From: CBDDGJ01 sp965227805
GTDB lineage: Bacteria > Pseudomonadota > Alphaproteobacteria > RS24
Assembly (NCBI GenBank): GCA_965227805.1
Contig: CBDDGJ010000004.1
Location: forward strand, 62,001 to 126,000
Length of the DNA stretch: 64,000 nt
Direction: 5' to 3'
Each line of letters opens with the position of its first letter. Within the stretch, counting starts at the first letter, position 1. The position numbers and the translations under genes were made by a program. Below are positions 1 through 8,155 of the stretch, in pieces. The notes beneath the pieces are model-generated. The model was not told where the DNA came from. It ran no database searches and worked only from the letters and a program-made list of their open reading frames with translations.

Positions 1-366
1 GAATTTACCGCCGAAAACGGCGCAACCGTGATGGTGCCGAAAAGCCATGAATGGGGTGATGATCGCCACGCGCATTATGAAGACGCTATACCTGCCATTA
101 TGCCGCAAGGGTCTGTCGTGTTTTTCCTCGGCACGACCTGGCATGGGGGCGGCGAGAACCGCTCTGAAAACGCGCGGTTTGCAATTACACATCAATATTG
201 CGAGGCTTATATGCGCCAGCAGGAAAACTATCTTTTGGAACTCGATCAGGATATCGTGCGGGCACTTTCACAGGAACTGCAATCGCTGGTCGGCTATTCG
301 ATTTATCCTCCCTTTATGGGCATGGTGGATGGTATGCATCCATTGCGCTTATTAGAGGAAAGCTGA
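1..366 (+). CDS. Phytanoyl-CoA dioxygenase family protein, C-terminal part
   Basis: The reading frame is open from base 1, so only the last 121 codons are present and the start lies outside the window. The fragment has the end of the PhyH-type double-stranded beta-helix fold: an 'ENGAT..VPKSH' strand near its start, then 'TWHGGGENRSENAR', which carries the distal iron-ligand His and the Arg that binds the 2-oxoglutarate carboxylate. This family (known) uses Fe(II) and 2-oxoglutarate to hydroxylate varied substrates. The substrate cannot be told from this fragment. The next gene begins about 95 bp downstream on the same strand. Confidence 0.8.
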   Translation, partial: EFTAENGATVMVPKSHEWGDDRHAHYEDAIPAIMPQGSVVFFLGTTWHGGGENRSENARFAITHQYCEAYMRQQENYLLELDQDIVRALSQELQSLVGYSIYPPFMGMVDGMHPLRLLEES

Positions 367-461
367 TCGGTCTTTTTACGCCCATTGGCTGTATTATTTG
401 CTTGCTTTTATATGGGTTTGTCCATAATTTCGCGCTTACTTAACCAGGAAGGGTGATAATT

Positions 462-2114
462 GTGAGCGTTCAATATGTATATGTGATGGATGGTCTTTCC
501 AAGACCTATCCCGGTGGTAAACAGATTTTGAATAATATTCGTTTATCCTTTTTGCCCGGGGCGAAAATTGGCATTGTCGGGGTGAATGGCGCCGGTAAAT
601 CAACCTTGCTTAAAATTATGGCCGGTTTGGATAAGGAACACCAGGGCGAGGCCTGGGCCGCGGATGGTGTGAAGGTTGGCTATTTACCACAGGAACCACA
701 ATTAGAGCTTTCACTTACTGTGCGCGAAAATGTGATGCTAGGGGTTAGCGAGAAGCAAGCCTTGCTGGCGCGCTATAATGAGCTGGCGATGAATTATTCC
801 GATGCAACGGCCGATGAAATGGCGGCTTTGCAAGACCAGATTGATGCACAAAATTTATGGGATTTGGACGCACAAATTGAACAGGCCATGGATGCATTGC
901 GCTGCCCTGACGGGGAAAGCGCGGTGGCACATTTATCGGGGGGCGAAAAACGCCGTATTGCCTTATGCCGCTTGTTATTAGAGGCACCTGATATGCTTTT
1001 GCTGGATGAACCGACCAATCATCTGGATGCCGAAACCATTGCATGGTTACAGCACCACCTTACCACTTATGCGGGCACGATTGTGTTGGTAACGCATGAT
1101 CGTTATTTTCTAGATCAGGTAACGGGCTGGATTTTGGAACTCGATCGCGGGCAGGGTATTCCCTATGAAGGAAATTATTCGGGGTGGCTTGAGCAAAAGC
1201 ATAAGCGCCTTGCACAAGAGGCGCGCGAAGATGCAGCCCGCCAAAATGCCCTGGCGCGTGAATTGGACTGGATTCGCTCGTCCCCCAAAGCGCGCCAGGC
1301 AAAAAGCAAAGCCCGGATTGCGGCGTATGAGGATTTACGCGAAAAGGATGGACATGAAACTGTTGGACAGGCACAAATTATTATTCCCTCCGGTCCGCGT
1401 CTGGGGGATGTGGTGATTGAAGCAGACGGGTTAAGCAAAGGCTTTGAAGATAGATTGCTGATTGATGATTTATCCTTTCGGCTTCCGCCTGGCGGTATCG
1501 TGGGGGTTATTGGGCCTAATGGTGCGGGTAAAACCACCTTATTTCGTATGTTGACCGAACAGGAAAGTTCTGATGCGGGCACATTGCGTATTGGCGATAC
1601 GGTTGCGCTCGGTTACGTCGACCAATCGCGCGATGCGCTGGATGATAATAAAACAGTATGGGAAGAAATATCAGACGGGCTTGATGTGCTGGAACTTGGA
1701 AAACGTGAGGTGAAATCGCGTGCCTATGTAAGCGCCTTTAATTTTCGCGGGGGCGATCAGCAAAAAAAACTGGGGCAATTATCGGGTGGGGAACGCAATC
1801 GGGTGCATTTGGCAAAAATGCTTAAATCGGGGGCAAATTTACTCTTGCTTGACGAACCGACCAATGATTTGGATGTTGAAACCTTGCGTGCGCTCGAAGA
1901 GGGGCTGGAAAATTTTGCCGGTTGCGCGGTTATCATTAGCCACGATCGTTGGTTTTTAGACCGTATCGCCACGCATATTCTGGCATTTGAGGGCGATAGC
2001 CATGTCGAATGGTTTGAAGGCAATTATGAAGACTATGAGGCCGACCGCAAGCGGCGCTTGGGGGCAGAGTCCGAGGTGCCGAAGCGAATTAAATATAAAC
2101 AGTTTTCGCGTTAG
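462..2114 (+). CDS. ettA: Energy-dependent translational throttle protein EttA (ABC-F ATPase)
   Basis: Soluble ABC-F ATPase that binds the ribosomal E site and gates the first elongation step according to the ATP/ADP ratio (family knowledge). It has two ABC domains and no membrane segments: Walker A GVNGAGKST at about residues 40-48 with signature LSGGEKRR, and a second Walker A GPNGAGKTT with signature LSGGERNR. Both Walker B motifs are followed by the LLLDEPTNHLD or LLLDEPTNDLD sequence. The length of 550 aa matches E. coli EttA (555). I chose GTG at 462 because an AGGAAGG ribosome site lies 8 nt upstream; an in-frame GTG at 453 is too close to it. The TAG stop overlaps the stop of the convergent mlaC by two bases. 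Confidence 0.93.
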   Translation: MSVQYVYVMDGLSKTYPGGKQILNNIRLSFLPGAKIGIVGVNGAGKSTLLKIMAGLDKEHQGEAWAADGVKVGYLPQEPQLELSLTVRENVMLGVSEKQALLARYNELAMNYSDATADEMAALQDQIDAQNLWDLDAQIEQAMDALRCPDGESAVAHLSGGEKRRIALCRLLLEAPDMLLLDEPTNHLDAETIAWLQHHLTTYAGTIVLVTHDRYFLDQVTGWILELDRGQGIPYEGNYSGWLEQKHKRLAQEAREDAARQNALARELDWIRSSPKARQAKSKARIAAYEDLREKDGHETVGQAQIIIPSGPRLGDVVIEADGLSKGFEDRLLIDDLSFRLPPGGIVGVIGPNGAGKTTLFRMLTEQESSDAGTLRIGDTVALGYVDQSRDALDDNKTVWEEISDGLDVLELGKREVKSRAYVSAFNFRGGDQQKKLGQLSGGERNRVHLAKMLKSGANLLLLDEPTNDLDVETLRALEEGLENFAGCAVIISHDRWFLDRIATHILAFEGDSHVEWFEGNYEDYEADRKRRLGAESEVPKRIKYKQFSR

Positions 2115-2719
2115 TTTTCAGATGTGCCTGTCATTGTGCGTATATGCGTAAATAGGCTTTGTATATCGCCCCTGTTTTTGCTCAAAATGCTCGCAAAACT
2201 TGCGCGCTGTTCTTGCGCCAACCATATGCCCAAAACACGAATATCAAATAATTTATAAGAGCCATCTTTCTCAAGGAGCATCCACCAATCAATATCTATC
2301 GGATCGCGCCCATTGGGAAAGGTGATTTTACTAAACACAATGGCGTTTTTCTTCTTTAATTGACTATGCGAAATGATAATGTCTTCATCGCTATATTCGG
2401 TTAGGCGATTTGTGTAGACATTCACCATCATATTTTGAAAAAGCGTTTGAAATGTAGCAAAATCTTCTTCCGAAATGCTGCGGCCATATTGCCCGAGGGA
2501 AAATTTTGCAATACGGCGCATATTGGCATATTCATCAAGTAGGCTGTGAAAACTGGCTTTGCGTGCATCAAGCGTTGGTTCATTGCGTAAAATATCAATG
2601 GCACGCGTGATGATACTTTGCACGGCCTGTTCTGCCTTTTGTGCATCCGCCGTTTGTGCGGCAAGAGAAGCCGGTAACATCGCGACACAACTAAAACATA
2701 AAGCGATTATAAAGCGCAT
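2111..2719 (-). CDS. mlaC: Phospholipid-binding periplasmic protein MlaC
   Basis: Periplasmic shuttle that carries phospholipids between the outer-membrane MlaA complex and the inner-membrane MlaFEDB transporter to keep the outer membrane asymmetric (family knowledge). The 202-aa product has a signal peptide (MRFIIALCF..., probable cleavage after SLA) and the Tgt2/MlaC features 'FATFQTLFQNMMVNVYTNRL' and 'PIDIDWWMLLEKDGSYKLFDI'. The ATG at 2719 follows a near-perfect AGGAGGTG site, so 12 upstream in-frame codons are excluded. It lies 28 nt after mlaA and is probably cotranscribed with it. No mlaFED genes are in the window, so the ATPase complex must be encoded elsewhere. Confidence 0.9.
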   Translation of the reverse strand: MRFIIALCFSCVAMLPASLAAQTADAQKAEQAVQSIITRAIDILRNEPTLDARKASFHSLLDEYANMRRIAKFSLGQYGRSISEEDFATFQTLFQNMMVNVYTNRLTEYSDEDIIISHSQLKKKNAIVFSKITFPNGRDPIDIDWWMLLEKDGSYKLFDIRVLGIWLAQEQRASFASILSKNRGDIQSLFTHIRTMTGTSEN

Positions 2720-2747
2720 GGAAACACCTCCTAATTTTATTGATTGC

Positions 2748-3527
2748 TTATTCATCTAAATAATCCAAATCGGGCAATTCGTCCACATTTGTCCGTTCGC
2801 CGCTAATGTCGCGTGCGCGCTTTTGACGGTAAAGATTACGATAACTTACATAAAGGTCAAGCGCTGTCGCTTCAATCGAGTCTAATGTGCTATCTGCCTC
2901 GGCGCGTAAATTGATGGCATCGCCGAGATAAAGCCCGATTTCTGCATCTAAATGCATATCGCTATAGGCGGTGGGGCTTAGAAATATATCGACAATGCGG
3001 CCACTTGCATCACGTGGTGATGATGGACCCAAAAGAGGGATAAACAAATAAGGCCCCGCCGGCACACCGGCAAGGGCAAGGGTTTGCCCGAAATCTTCCG
3101 GCTCGGGTGCGGCAAGATTTACATAGCGGGCGACATCAAATAAACCAAATATACCTATGGTTGAGTTTATAGCAAAGCGCGATAAGGTGACGCCGGCATT
3201 TTCAAATTTTCCTTGAAAAGTCTGGTTTGCCACAGAGACCGGCGCGAATAAATTGCGAAAGAAATTGCCGGTTACGGTTCGCACCGTTTCGGGCAGTTTA
3301 AGATATGTCTTTGCCGCAGGCTTTAGCGCATAGCGGTCGAGAAACATATGCACTGCAAACATGTCACGGTTAAAGGCCTCATAGGGGTCATTTACATCCG
3401 CGTGCAAAGCGGGCGCATCTGTGCGCGGCGTAATTATTTCTTTTGATGTGCCACTACATGCGCTGAGCGATAGCACATATAGCGGCACGAGGATATAAAG
3501 CAGCGGACGGAGACGAGCAAATAACAT
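2748..3527 (-). CDS. mlaA: Outer-membrane lipoprotein MlaA (VacJ)
   Basis: Outer-membrane lipoprotein that removes mislocalised phospholipids from the outer leaflet and hands them to MlaC (family knowledge). The 259-aa product has a lipoprotein signal with lipobox LSAC and the lipidated Cys at residue 24. The MlaA core follows: 'DPYEAFNRDMFAVH', 'NFFRNLFAPVSVANQTFQGK', 'EDFGQTLALAGVPAGPYLFIP' and 'GPSSPRDASGRIVD'. A polar tail after residue 230 is not conserved in the family. It is the first gene of the mlaA-mlaC pair on the minus strand, with 24 bp between its start and the stop of the next minus-strand gene. Confidence 0.92.
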   Translation of the reverse strand: MLFARLRPLLYILVPLYVLSLSACSGTSKEIITPRTDAPALHADVNDPYEAFNRDMFAVHMFLDRYALKPAAKTYLKLPETVRTVTGNFFRNLFAPVSVANQTFQGKFENAGVTLSRFAINSTIGIFGLFDVARYVNLAAPEPEDFGQTLALAGVPAGPYLFIPLLGPSSPRDASGRIVDIFLSPTAYSDMHLDAEIGLYLGDAINLRAEADSTLDSIEATALDLYVSYRNLYRQKRARDISGERTNVDELPDLDYLDE

Positions 3528-3551
3528 ATATGTGTCTCGGCTAAGTAACGC

Positions 3552-4523
3552 TTATGCGAATTGCGCCATGCGGCTATTGATAATGTCGCGTGCTTCCGTA
3601 ATCACTTGTGTGACCAGCTCTTCACAGCTTGGCACATCATGGATAAGCCCCGCAACCATGCCGCAGCTCCATGCGCCGGCATCCATATCCCCCTCTGTCA
3701 TAATTTTGGGGTAAACGCCGGCAACTTCCGCGATGATATCATCAATTTTTAGGTCGCCGCCAAGTTGTTGTTCTTTTTCGATAATGCGCTCTACTGCCCC
3801 ATTAACCAGCACACGCTCAGTATTGCGTAGCGGGCGCATAATCAGGCGCGTATCAAGCTCACTTGCCTGAACAAGCGCATCTTTCACATTTTGGTGCACG
3901 GGCGCTTCTTTGGTTGCAATAAAGCGTGTGCCCATATTGATGCCGTCTGCCCCCAACGCCAAAGCGGCTGCCAGTTGTTTGCCATTGCCAATGCCACCCG
4001 AAGCAAGGAAAGGGATTTTTAATTCTTCGGCAGCACGGGGTAGTAAAATCATATTCGGAATATCATCTTCCCCCGGGTGCCCGCCGCATTCAAAGCCGTC
4101 AACGCTTACCGCATCACACCCAATGCTCTCGGCTTTGAGCGAATGACGCACCGAGGTGCATTTATGAATCACTTTAATGCCAGCGTCTTTGAGGGCGGGC
4201 ATATAGGTTTGAGGGTTACGCCCGGCGGTTTCCACCACGGTGACCCCACCTTGAATGATTGCATCAATATAACCCGGATAATCAGGGTTCGCAAAGCCTG
4301 GTAAAAATGTAAGGTTCACAGCAAAAGGCTTATCCGTCATCTCTTTACATTTCGCGATTTCCTTGGCCAAATCTTCCGGTGTTTTTTGCGTTAGGCCGGT
4401 AATGGTGCCGATGCCCCCCGCATTGGAAACGGCAGCTGCCATTTCTGCAAAGCCGACATAATGCATGCCGCCTTGCATAATCGGATATTCAATGCCGAAA
4501 AGTTCGGTTATACGTGTTTTCAT
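3552..4523 (-). CDS. Nitronate monooxygenase-like flavoprotein (NPD family)
   Basis: FMN-dependent TIM-barrel enzyme of the nitronate monooxygenase/2-nitropropane dioxygenase family (oxidation of alkyl nitronates; some relatives are enoyl reductases). Visible features are the N-terminal 'TRITELFGIEYPIMQGGM' strand, 'FAVNLTFLP', the 'DGFECGGHPGEDD' loop with the putative active His, and the phosphate-binding 'PFLASGGIGNGKQLAAALALGADGINMGTRF'. The ATG at 4523 is preferred over 4532 because the GGGAG site lies about 10 nt upstream of the former and abuts the latter. It is divergent from the thiolase gene at 4677, and the 150-bp gap must hold both promoters. The true substrate is not shown by sequence. 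Confidence 0.85.
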   Translation of the reverse strand: MKTRITELFGIEYPIMQGGMHYVGFAEMAAAVSNAGGIGTITGLTQKTPEDLAKEIAKCKEMTDKPFAVNLTFLPGFANPDYPGYIDAIIQGGVTVVETAGRNPQTYMPALKDAGIKVIHKCTSVRHSLKAESIGCDAVSVDGFECGGHPGEDDIPNMILLPRAAEELKIPFLASGGIGNGKQLAAALALGADGINMGTRFIATKEAPVHQNVKDALVQASELDTRLIMRPLRNTERVLVNGAVERIIEKEQQLGGDLKIDDIIAEVAGVYPKIMTEGDMDAGAWSCGMVAGLIHDVPSCEELVTQVITEARDIINSRMAQFA

Positions 4524-4676
4524 AAATTTCATACTCCCTCAAAACTTATTTTGGGCACTCTATCCATGTAAGTGAAATTATGCAATGCTTTATTGTTAAA
4601 AACCACTTGCCACGCGAAAATGAGTTGTGTAATTTTAAGCTAATCAAAACAAACTATATAGATAGGGAGAAAATAA

Positions 4677-5858
4677 ATGGGTGAAGCATATATTGTTGCT
4701 GCTGTGCGCACGGCAGGTGGTCGACGCGATGGTAAATTGAAAGGCTGGCATCCGGCTGATATGGCCGGTAAGGTGCTCGATGAGCTGATTGCCCGCACGG
4801 GAAATAAGCCCGAATTGGTGGAAGATGTGATTATGGGATGTGTCGGCCAGGCCGGTGAGCAGGCGGCAAATATTGCACGCAATGCGGTATTATCCTCATC
4901 TTTGCCCGAAAGCGTGCCCGCCACATCGGTTGACCGCCAATGCGGTTCATCGCAACAAAGCATTCATTTTGCTGCCCAGGCGGTTATGTCTGGCACAATG
5001 GATATTGTCATTGCTGCCGGTGTCGAAAGCATGTCGCGTGTGCCAATGGGCTTGCCGATAAGTTTACCGTTCAAACATGATTTCGGTTTTTATGTAAGCG
5101 AAGAAATGAAGCAACGCTATCCGGGGATTCAGTTTAGCCAATTTGCTGGCGCGGAAATGGTCGCGAAAAAATATGATCTTACCAAAGACCAATTAGATGA
5201 ATATGCCTATCAAAGCCATGAAAATGCGATTGCTGCTACGCAAGCGGGTGCTTTTGAAAATGAGATTTTACCCCTTGAAGTTGCAAGCGAAGATGGCTCT
5301 ACCGAATTGCATAAGGTGGATGAGGGGATCCGTTTTGATGTTAGCCTAGACGGTATTAAAGGGGTTAAGCTGCTTGCTGAAGATGGGCAGATTACCGCGG
5401 CGTCATCCAGCCAGATTTGCGATGGTGCCTCGGGCGTTATGATTGTCAATGAAGATGGCTTGAAGGCGTTAGGGGTTAAGCCACTTGCACGTATTGTGCA
5501 TTTAAGTGTGATGGGGCATGACCCCGTCATTATGCTGGAGGCGCCTATTCCGGCAACCAAACGCGCTTTGGAAAAGGCAAAACTTGGCGTAGATGATATC
5601 GACGTGTTTGAAGTGAATGAGGCTTTTGCCTCTGTGCCGGTTGCGTATATGCAAGAATTGGGTGTGCCGCGCGATAAAATCAATATAAATGGCGGTGCGA
5701 TTGCTTTGGGACACCCGTTAGGTGGTTCGGGCACCAAGCTCATGGCGACATTGGTGAATGCGCTCAATGCGAAAGGCGGCAAATATGGCCTGCAAACCAT
5801 GTGCGAAGGTGGTGGCATGGCCAATGTCACCATTATTGAAAATTTGCAAGCACGCTAG
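4677..5858 (+). CDS. Acetyl-CoA acetyltransferase / thiolase family protein
   Basis: Thiolase catalysing reversible cleavage or condensation of acyl-CoAs (beta-oxidation or acetoacetyl-CoA formation). The 393-aa product has the full catalytic set: nucleophile Cys89 in DRQCGSSQQ, 'NEAFASVPVA', His346 in GHPLGGSG and Cys376 in TMCEGGGMAN. An AGGGAG ribosome site precedes the ATG. The 'MLEAPIPATKRALEKA' segment and overall pattern resemble the acyl-CoA acetyltransferases found in fatty-acid degradation clusters more than biosynthetic PhaA, but this is an inference. Its only close neighbour downstream is a CDGSH protein gene 18 bp away, so the two may share a transcript. Confidence 0.9.
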   Translation: MGEAYIVAAVRTAGGRRDGKLKGWHPADMAGKVLDELIARTGNKPELVEDVIMGCVGQAGEQAANIARNAVLSSSLPESVPATSVDRQCGSSQQSIHFAAQAVMSGTMDIVIAAGVESMSRVPMGLPISLPFKHDFGFYVSEEMKQRYPGIQFSQFAGAEMVAKKYDLTKDQLDEYAYQSHENAIAATQAGAFENEILPLEVASEDGSTELHKVDEGIRFDVSLDGIKGVKLLAEDGQITAASSSQICDGASGVMIVNEDGLKALGVKPLARIVHLSVMGHDPVIMLEAPIPATKRALEKAKLGVDDIDVFEVNEAFASVPVAYMQELGVPRDKININGGAIALGHPLGGSGTKLMATLVNALNAKGGKYGLQTMCEGGGMANVTIIENLQAR

Positions 5859-5876
5859 GTTTAGAGGTGTGTAATT

Positions 5877-6116
5877 ATGGATATGCCTAAAATTGTTCAA
5901 AAACAGCCATTTAAGCAAAGTGTCGTCGCTGGCAAAAGCTATTTCTGGTGTGCCTGTGGTTTATCACAAAGCCAGCCCTTTTGTGATGGAAAACATAAAG
6001 ATACAGATTTTTCACCGGTAAAATACACAGCCGAGAAAGATGGTGATGTGTTTTTCTGTGGCTGTAAGGTAAGCCAAAATGCCCCTCTTTGCGATGGGGC
6101 ACATAATAAATTGTAA
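5877..6116 (+). CDS. Tandem CDGSH iron-sulfur domain protein
   Basis: Small 79-aa protein with two CDGSH (mitoNEET-type) motifs: 'CACGLSQSQPFCDGKH' at about residues 25-40 and 'CGCKVSQNAPLCDGAH' at about 61-76. Each has the C-x-C-x9-C-x3-H ligand set for a redox-active [2Fe-2S] cluster. No membrane anchor is present, so it is probably cytosolic. Bacterial tandem CDGSH proteins are linked to iron-sulfur or redox transfer, but the partner is unknown. It sits 18 bp after the thiolase gene, and its last codons overlap the start of the following LOG-family gene, which implies one transcript. Confidence 0.88.
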   Translation: MDMPKIVQKQPFKQSVVAGKSYFWCACGLSQSQPFCDGKHKDTDFSPVKYTAEKDGDVFFCGCKVSQNAPLCDGAHNKL

Positions 6117-6651
6117 AGCTGCAACTCTCTATTGCGGGTCACGTTTAGGCGAGACTGAGGCCTTTCAAATTGCTGCCCGCGATATGGCGAATGCTTTGGT
6201 GGCGCGTAATATAAATCTGATTTATGGCGGCGCGTCTATCGGGCTTATGGGGGTGCTTGCCGATAGCGCCCTTGCTGCGGGCGGACATGTTACGGGCATT
6301 ATTACGCATGATCTGATTGCGCGTGAAATAGGTCACAAACATTTGAGCGCGCGCTTTGTGGTGGATACAATGGCCATGCGTAAAACGCGCCTTGCGGAAA
6401 TGGGAGATGTGTTGATTGCTTTGCCTGGCGGGGTGGGCACATTGGATGAGATATATGAGCAGTGGTCCAATGCATGTCTGGGTTTACATACAAAACCAAT
6501 AGGGTTTTTGAATATTGCTGATTATTATACCCCTTTACAAGACTTTACCGCGCATATGCAAAAAGCCGGGTTTATGGATGCATGGCAAGTAAATAAACCG
6601 GTTTTTGCGGATTCGGTCGAGGGCTTATTATCAGTATTGCTTGAAGAGTGA
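6079..6651 (+). CDS. LOG family protein (cytokinin riboside 5'-monophosphate phosphoribohydrolase-like)
   Basis: Rossmann-fold enzyme of the LOG/TIGR00730 family, which cleaves the N-glycosidic bond of nucleoside 5'-monophosphates. It was formerly called lysine decarboxylase-like, though no decarboxylase activity is expected. Visible motifs are 'YCGSRLGE' near the N-terminus, 'YGGASIGLMG', 'MAMRKTRLAEMGD' and the catalytic PGGVGTLDE. The start is uncertain: ATG at 6079 has a weak TAAGG site, and ATG at 6094 has none. Both lie inside the second CDGSH motif of the upstream gene, giving a 23-38 nt overlap in another frame. Length is about 185-190 aa, normal for the family. Confidence 0.87.
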   Translation: MPLFAMGHIINCKAATLYCGSRLGETEAFQIAARDMANALVARNINLIYGGASIGLMGVLADSALAAGGHVTGIITHDLIAREIGHKHLSARFVVDTMAMRKTRLAEMGDVLIALPGGVGTLDEIYEQWSNACLGLHTKPIGFLNIADYYTPLQDFTAHMQKAGFMDAWQVNKPVFADSVEGLLSVLLEE

Positions 6652-6658
6652 AAGCAAA

Positions 6659-6735
<77 letters not shown>

Positions 6736-6768
6736 ACGCGCTTTTATATTAGCCTTAAAGCTGGTTTG

Positions 6769-7074
6769 TTAATGTGTCCAGCTTCCAATTCGACCCGCCT
6801 TGAAGTTATCTGCATAGGCTTTTATCACCGGCTTTTTTTCTTGCGGCATATCGATGCGCGCATCAATATTATGGTCGCGGGCATAATTGCGCGCGGCATC
6901 TAAGCTATCGAAATATAATTTCACCTGTGTGCGGGTTTCATCTGCACTATTCCAGCCGGTGAAGTTATCCTTATAGCGGGGCTTTTCATTCAAAAACTCC
7001 AACACCCATTTTTGTGTTCTTGCTGTTCCAGAAGACATTGCCGTTTTCGCCGGACGATAAATGCGTGCATTCAT
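6769..7074 (-). CDS. NDUFS4-like complex I accessory subunit (ETC complex I subunit family)
   Basis: Small 101-aa protein of the ETC_C1_NDUFS4 family, an accessory subunit of respiratory complex I shared by alphaproteobacteria and mitochondria. Conserved features are 'ARIYRPAKTAMSSGTARTQKWVLEF', 'NFTGWNSADETRTQVKLYFDSLDAARNYA' (the W-x-S-x-D-T/Q-V-x-L-x-F block) and a C-terminal basic 'NFKAGRIGSWTH'. The ATG at 7074 has an AAAGG site 7 nt upstream; an in-frame ATG 21 nt earlier lacks a better site. The gene stands alone, with tRNA-Arg just downstream. Its presence supports the alphaproteobacterial assignment. Confidence 0.85.
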   Translation of the reverse strand: MNARIYRPAKTAMSSGTARTQKWVLEFLNEKPRYKDNFTGWNSADETRTQVKLYFDSLDAARNYARDHNIDARIDMPQEKKPVIKAYADNFKAGRIGSWTH

Positions 7075-7147
7075 ATGAATACCTTTCATAAACATTATGC
7101 GCCTTATGGCACAAAGTTAAGGGTTTTTACAAGCCTTCTAAAAGCCT

Positions 7148-8155
7148 TTAACGTATGGCCAGCGGGTTGATGATGGCTTGCACAGCACCTTCTAATTTGG
7201 GAACCCCGAGTGCGAACATAAACTCATATATTTTATCATCGGCTAAAGGTTTGGTGACCATATTTTCTAAAATATATACGCCATATTTTGTTAATAAGAT
7301 TTGGTGCACGGGAAAAAGCTCAGTGGCATCTTCCCCCGGCAAGGCTTCTAACGCCCATGTGTCGGCACCAATGGCAACAACGCCTAGCTCGGATAAATAA
7401 TTTGCGCCCGAAACGCCCAGGCCCGGTTCACCCATAACAAGCTCGGTGCTGCCTTTATTCGCCTCCATATAGCCGGTATGGAATAGGACGACATCCCCTT
7501 TCTCAATGCTGACCCCCTGGGCTTTGGCGGCCGCTTTAATATCTTCTTCACCAAAAGCCGTGCCGATGGGCAGGGGGTTTTGCCCGTAATGTGTCGTCAT
7601 ATCCAGCAATATGCCGCGTGTTACAATGCCTGGCAATGTTTCCATGCCGAATTTTTTAAGCCCGCTTGGTGTCACGACATCTGCTGCTTTCGTTCTATTA
7701 TAATAGATATGGTCGCGTCCGAAATGGCCAAGCCCGTCAATTTGCGACCCAATGCCGAGCGCTGTCATAATTGTGTCATCATTACTTACGGCTTTATTGG
7801 CACCTAAAGCTGTGCCTGTGCCATCGCTTAGCTGATGCACAACCAGGTTAAATTTGCGTGGCGGATAGGCTGGTGTATCGCGCCCCGTTGTCACGGCTAG
7901 CTGATAGATCTTTCCTTCGCGCACCAGAGCTGCCGCCTGTTTCACCTTTTCGGGTGTGATATAATTTAATGCCCCCAATGTATCATCTTTACCGAAGGGA
8001 GATTCAAACCACGGATCATCCGCGTCTGTCATGGCGTCTTGTGGGGTGGGTGTGCTGGTTTGTTGGGGCGCCTTTTCTGTCTGAATTGTTCTAAGCCCCC
8101 ATAGGCTTGCTGCGCCGAGAATGGCGCCGAGTGCAATATAAATTATAATCCGCAT
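7148..8155 (-). CDS. Cyclase family protein with N-terminal membrane anchor or signal
   Basis: 335-aa member of the cyclase/kynurenine formamidase superfamily (PF04199). Residues about 1-20 form a hydrophobic segment followed by a Pro/Thr-rich linker, so the enzyme probably acts outside the cytoplasm. The family metal motif is normally HxGTHxDxPxH. Here the equivalent stretch is 'GIGSQIDGLGHFG', which keeps the Asp and last His but has Leu/Gln at the other ligand positions, as in a longer subgroup of the family. Other blocks are 'TRGILLDMTTHYG', 'KGDVVLFHTGYME' and 'GVVAIGADTWALE'. ATG 8155 has a GGGAGAG site. The start overlaps the stop of the GT10 gene by 13 nt, so they form an operon. Substrate unknown. 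Confidence 0.78.
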   Translation of the reverse strand: MRIIIYIALGAILGAASLWGLRTIQTEKAPQQTSTPTPQDAMTDADDPWFESPFGKDDTLGALNYITPEKVKQAAALVREGKIYQLAVTTGRDTPAYPPRKFNLVVHQLSDGTGTALGANKAVSNDDTIMTALGIGSQIDGLGHFGRDHIYYNRTKAADVVTPSGLKKFGMETLPGIVTRGILLDMTTHYGQNPLPIGTAFGEEDIKAAAKAQGVSIEKGDVVLFHTGYMEANKGSTELVMGEPGLGVSGANYLSELGVVAIGADTWALEALPGEDATELFPVHQILLTKYGVYILENMVTKPLADDKIYEFMFALGVPKLEGAVQAIINPLAIR

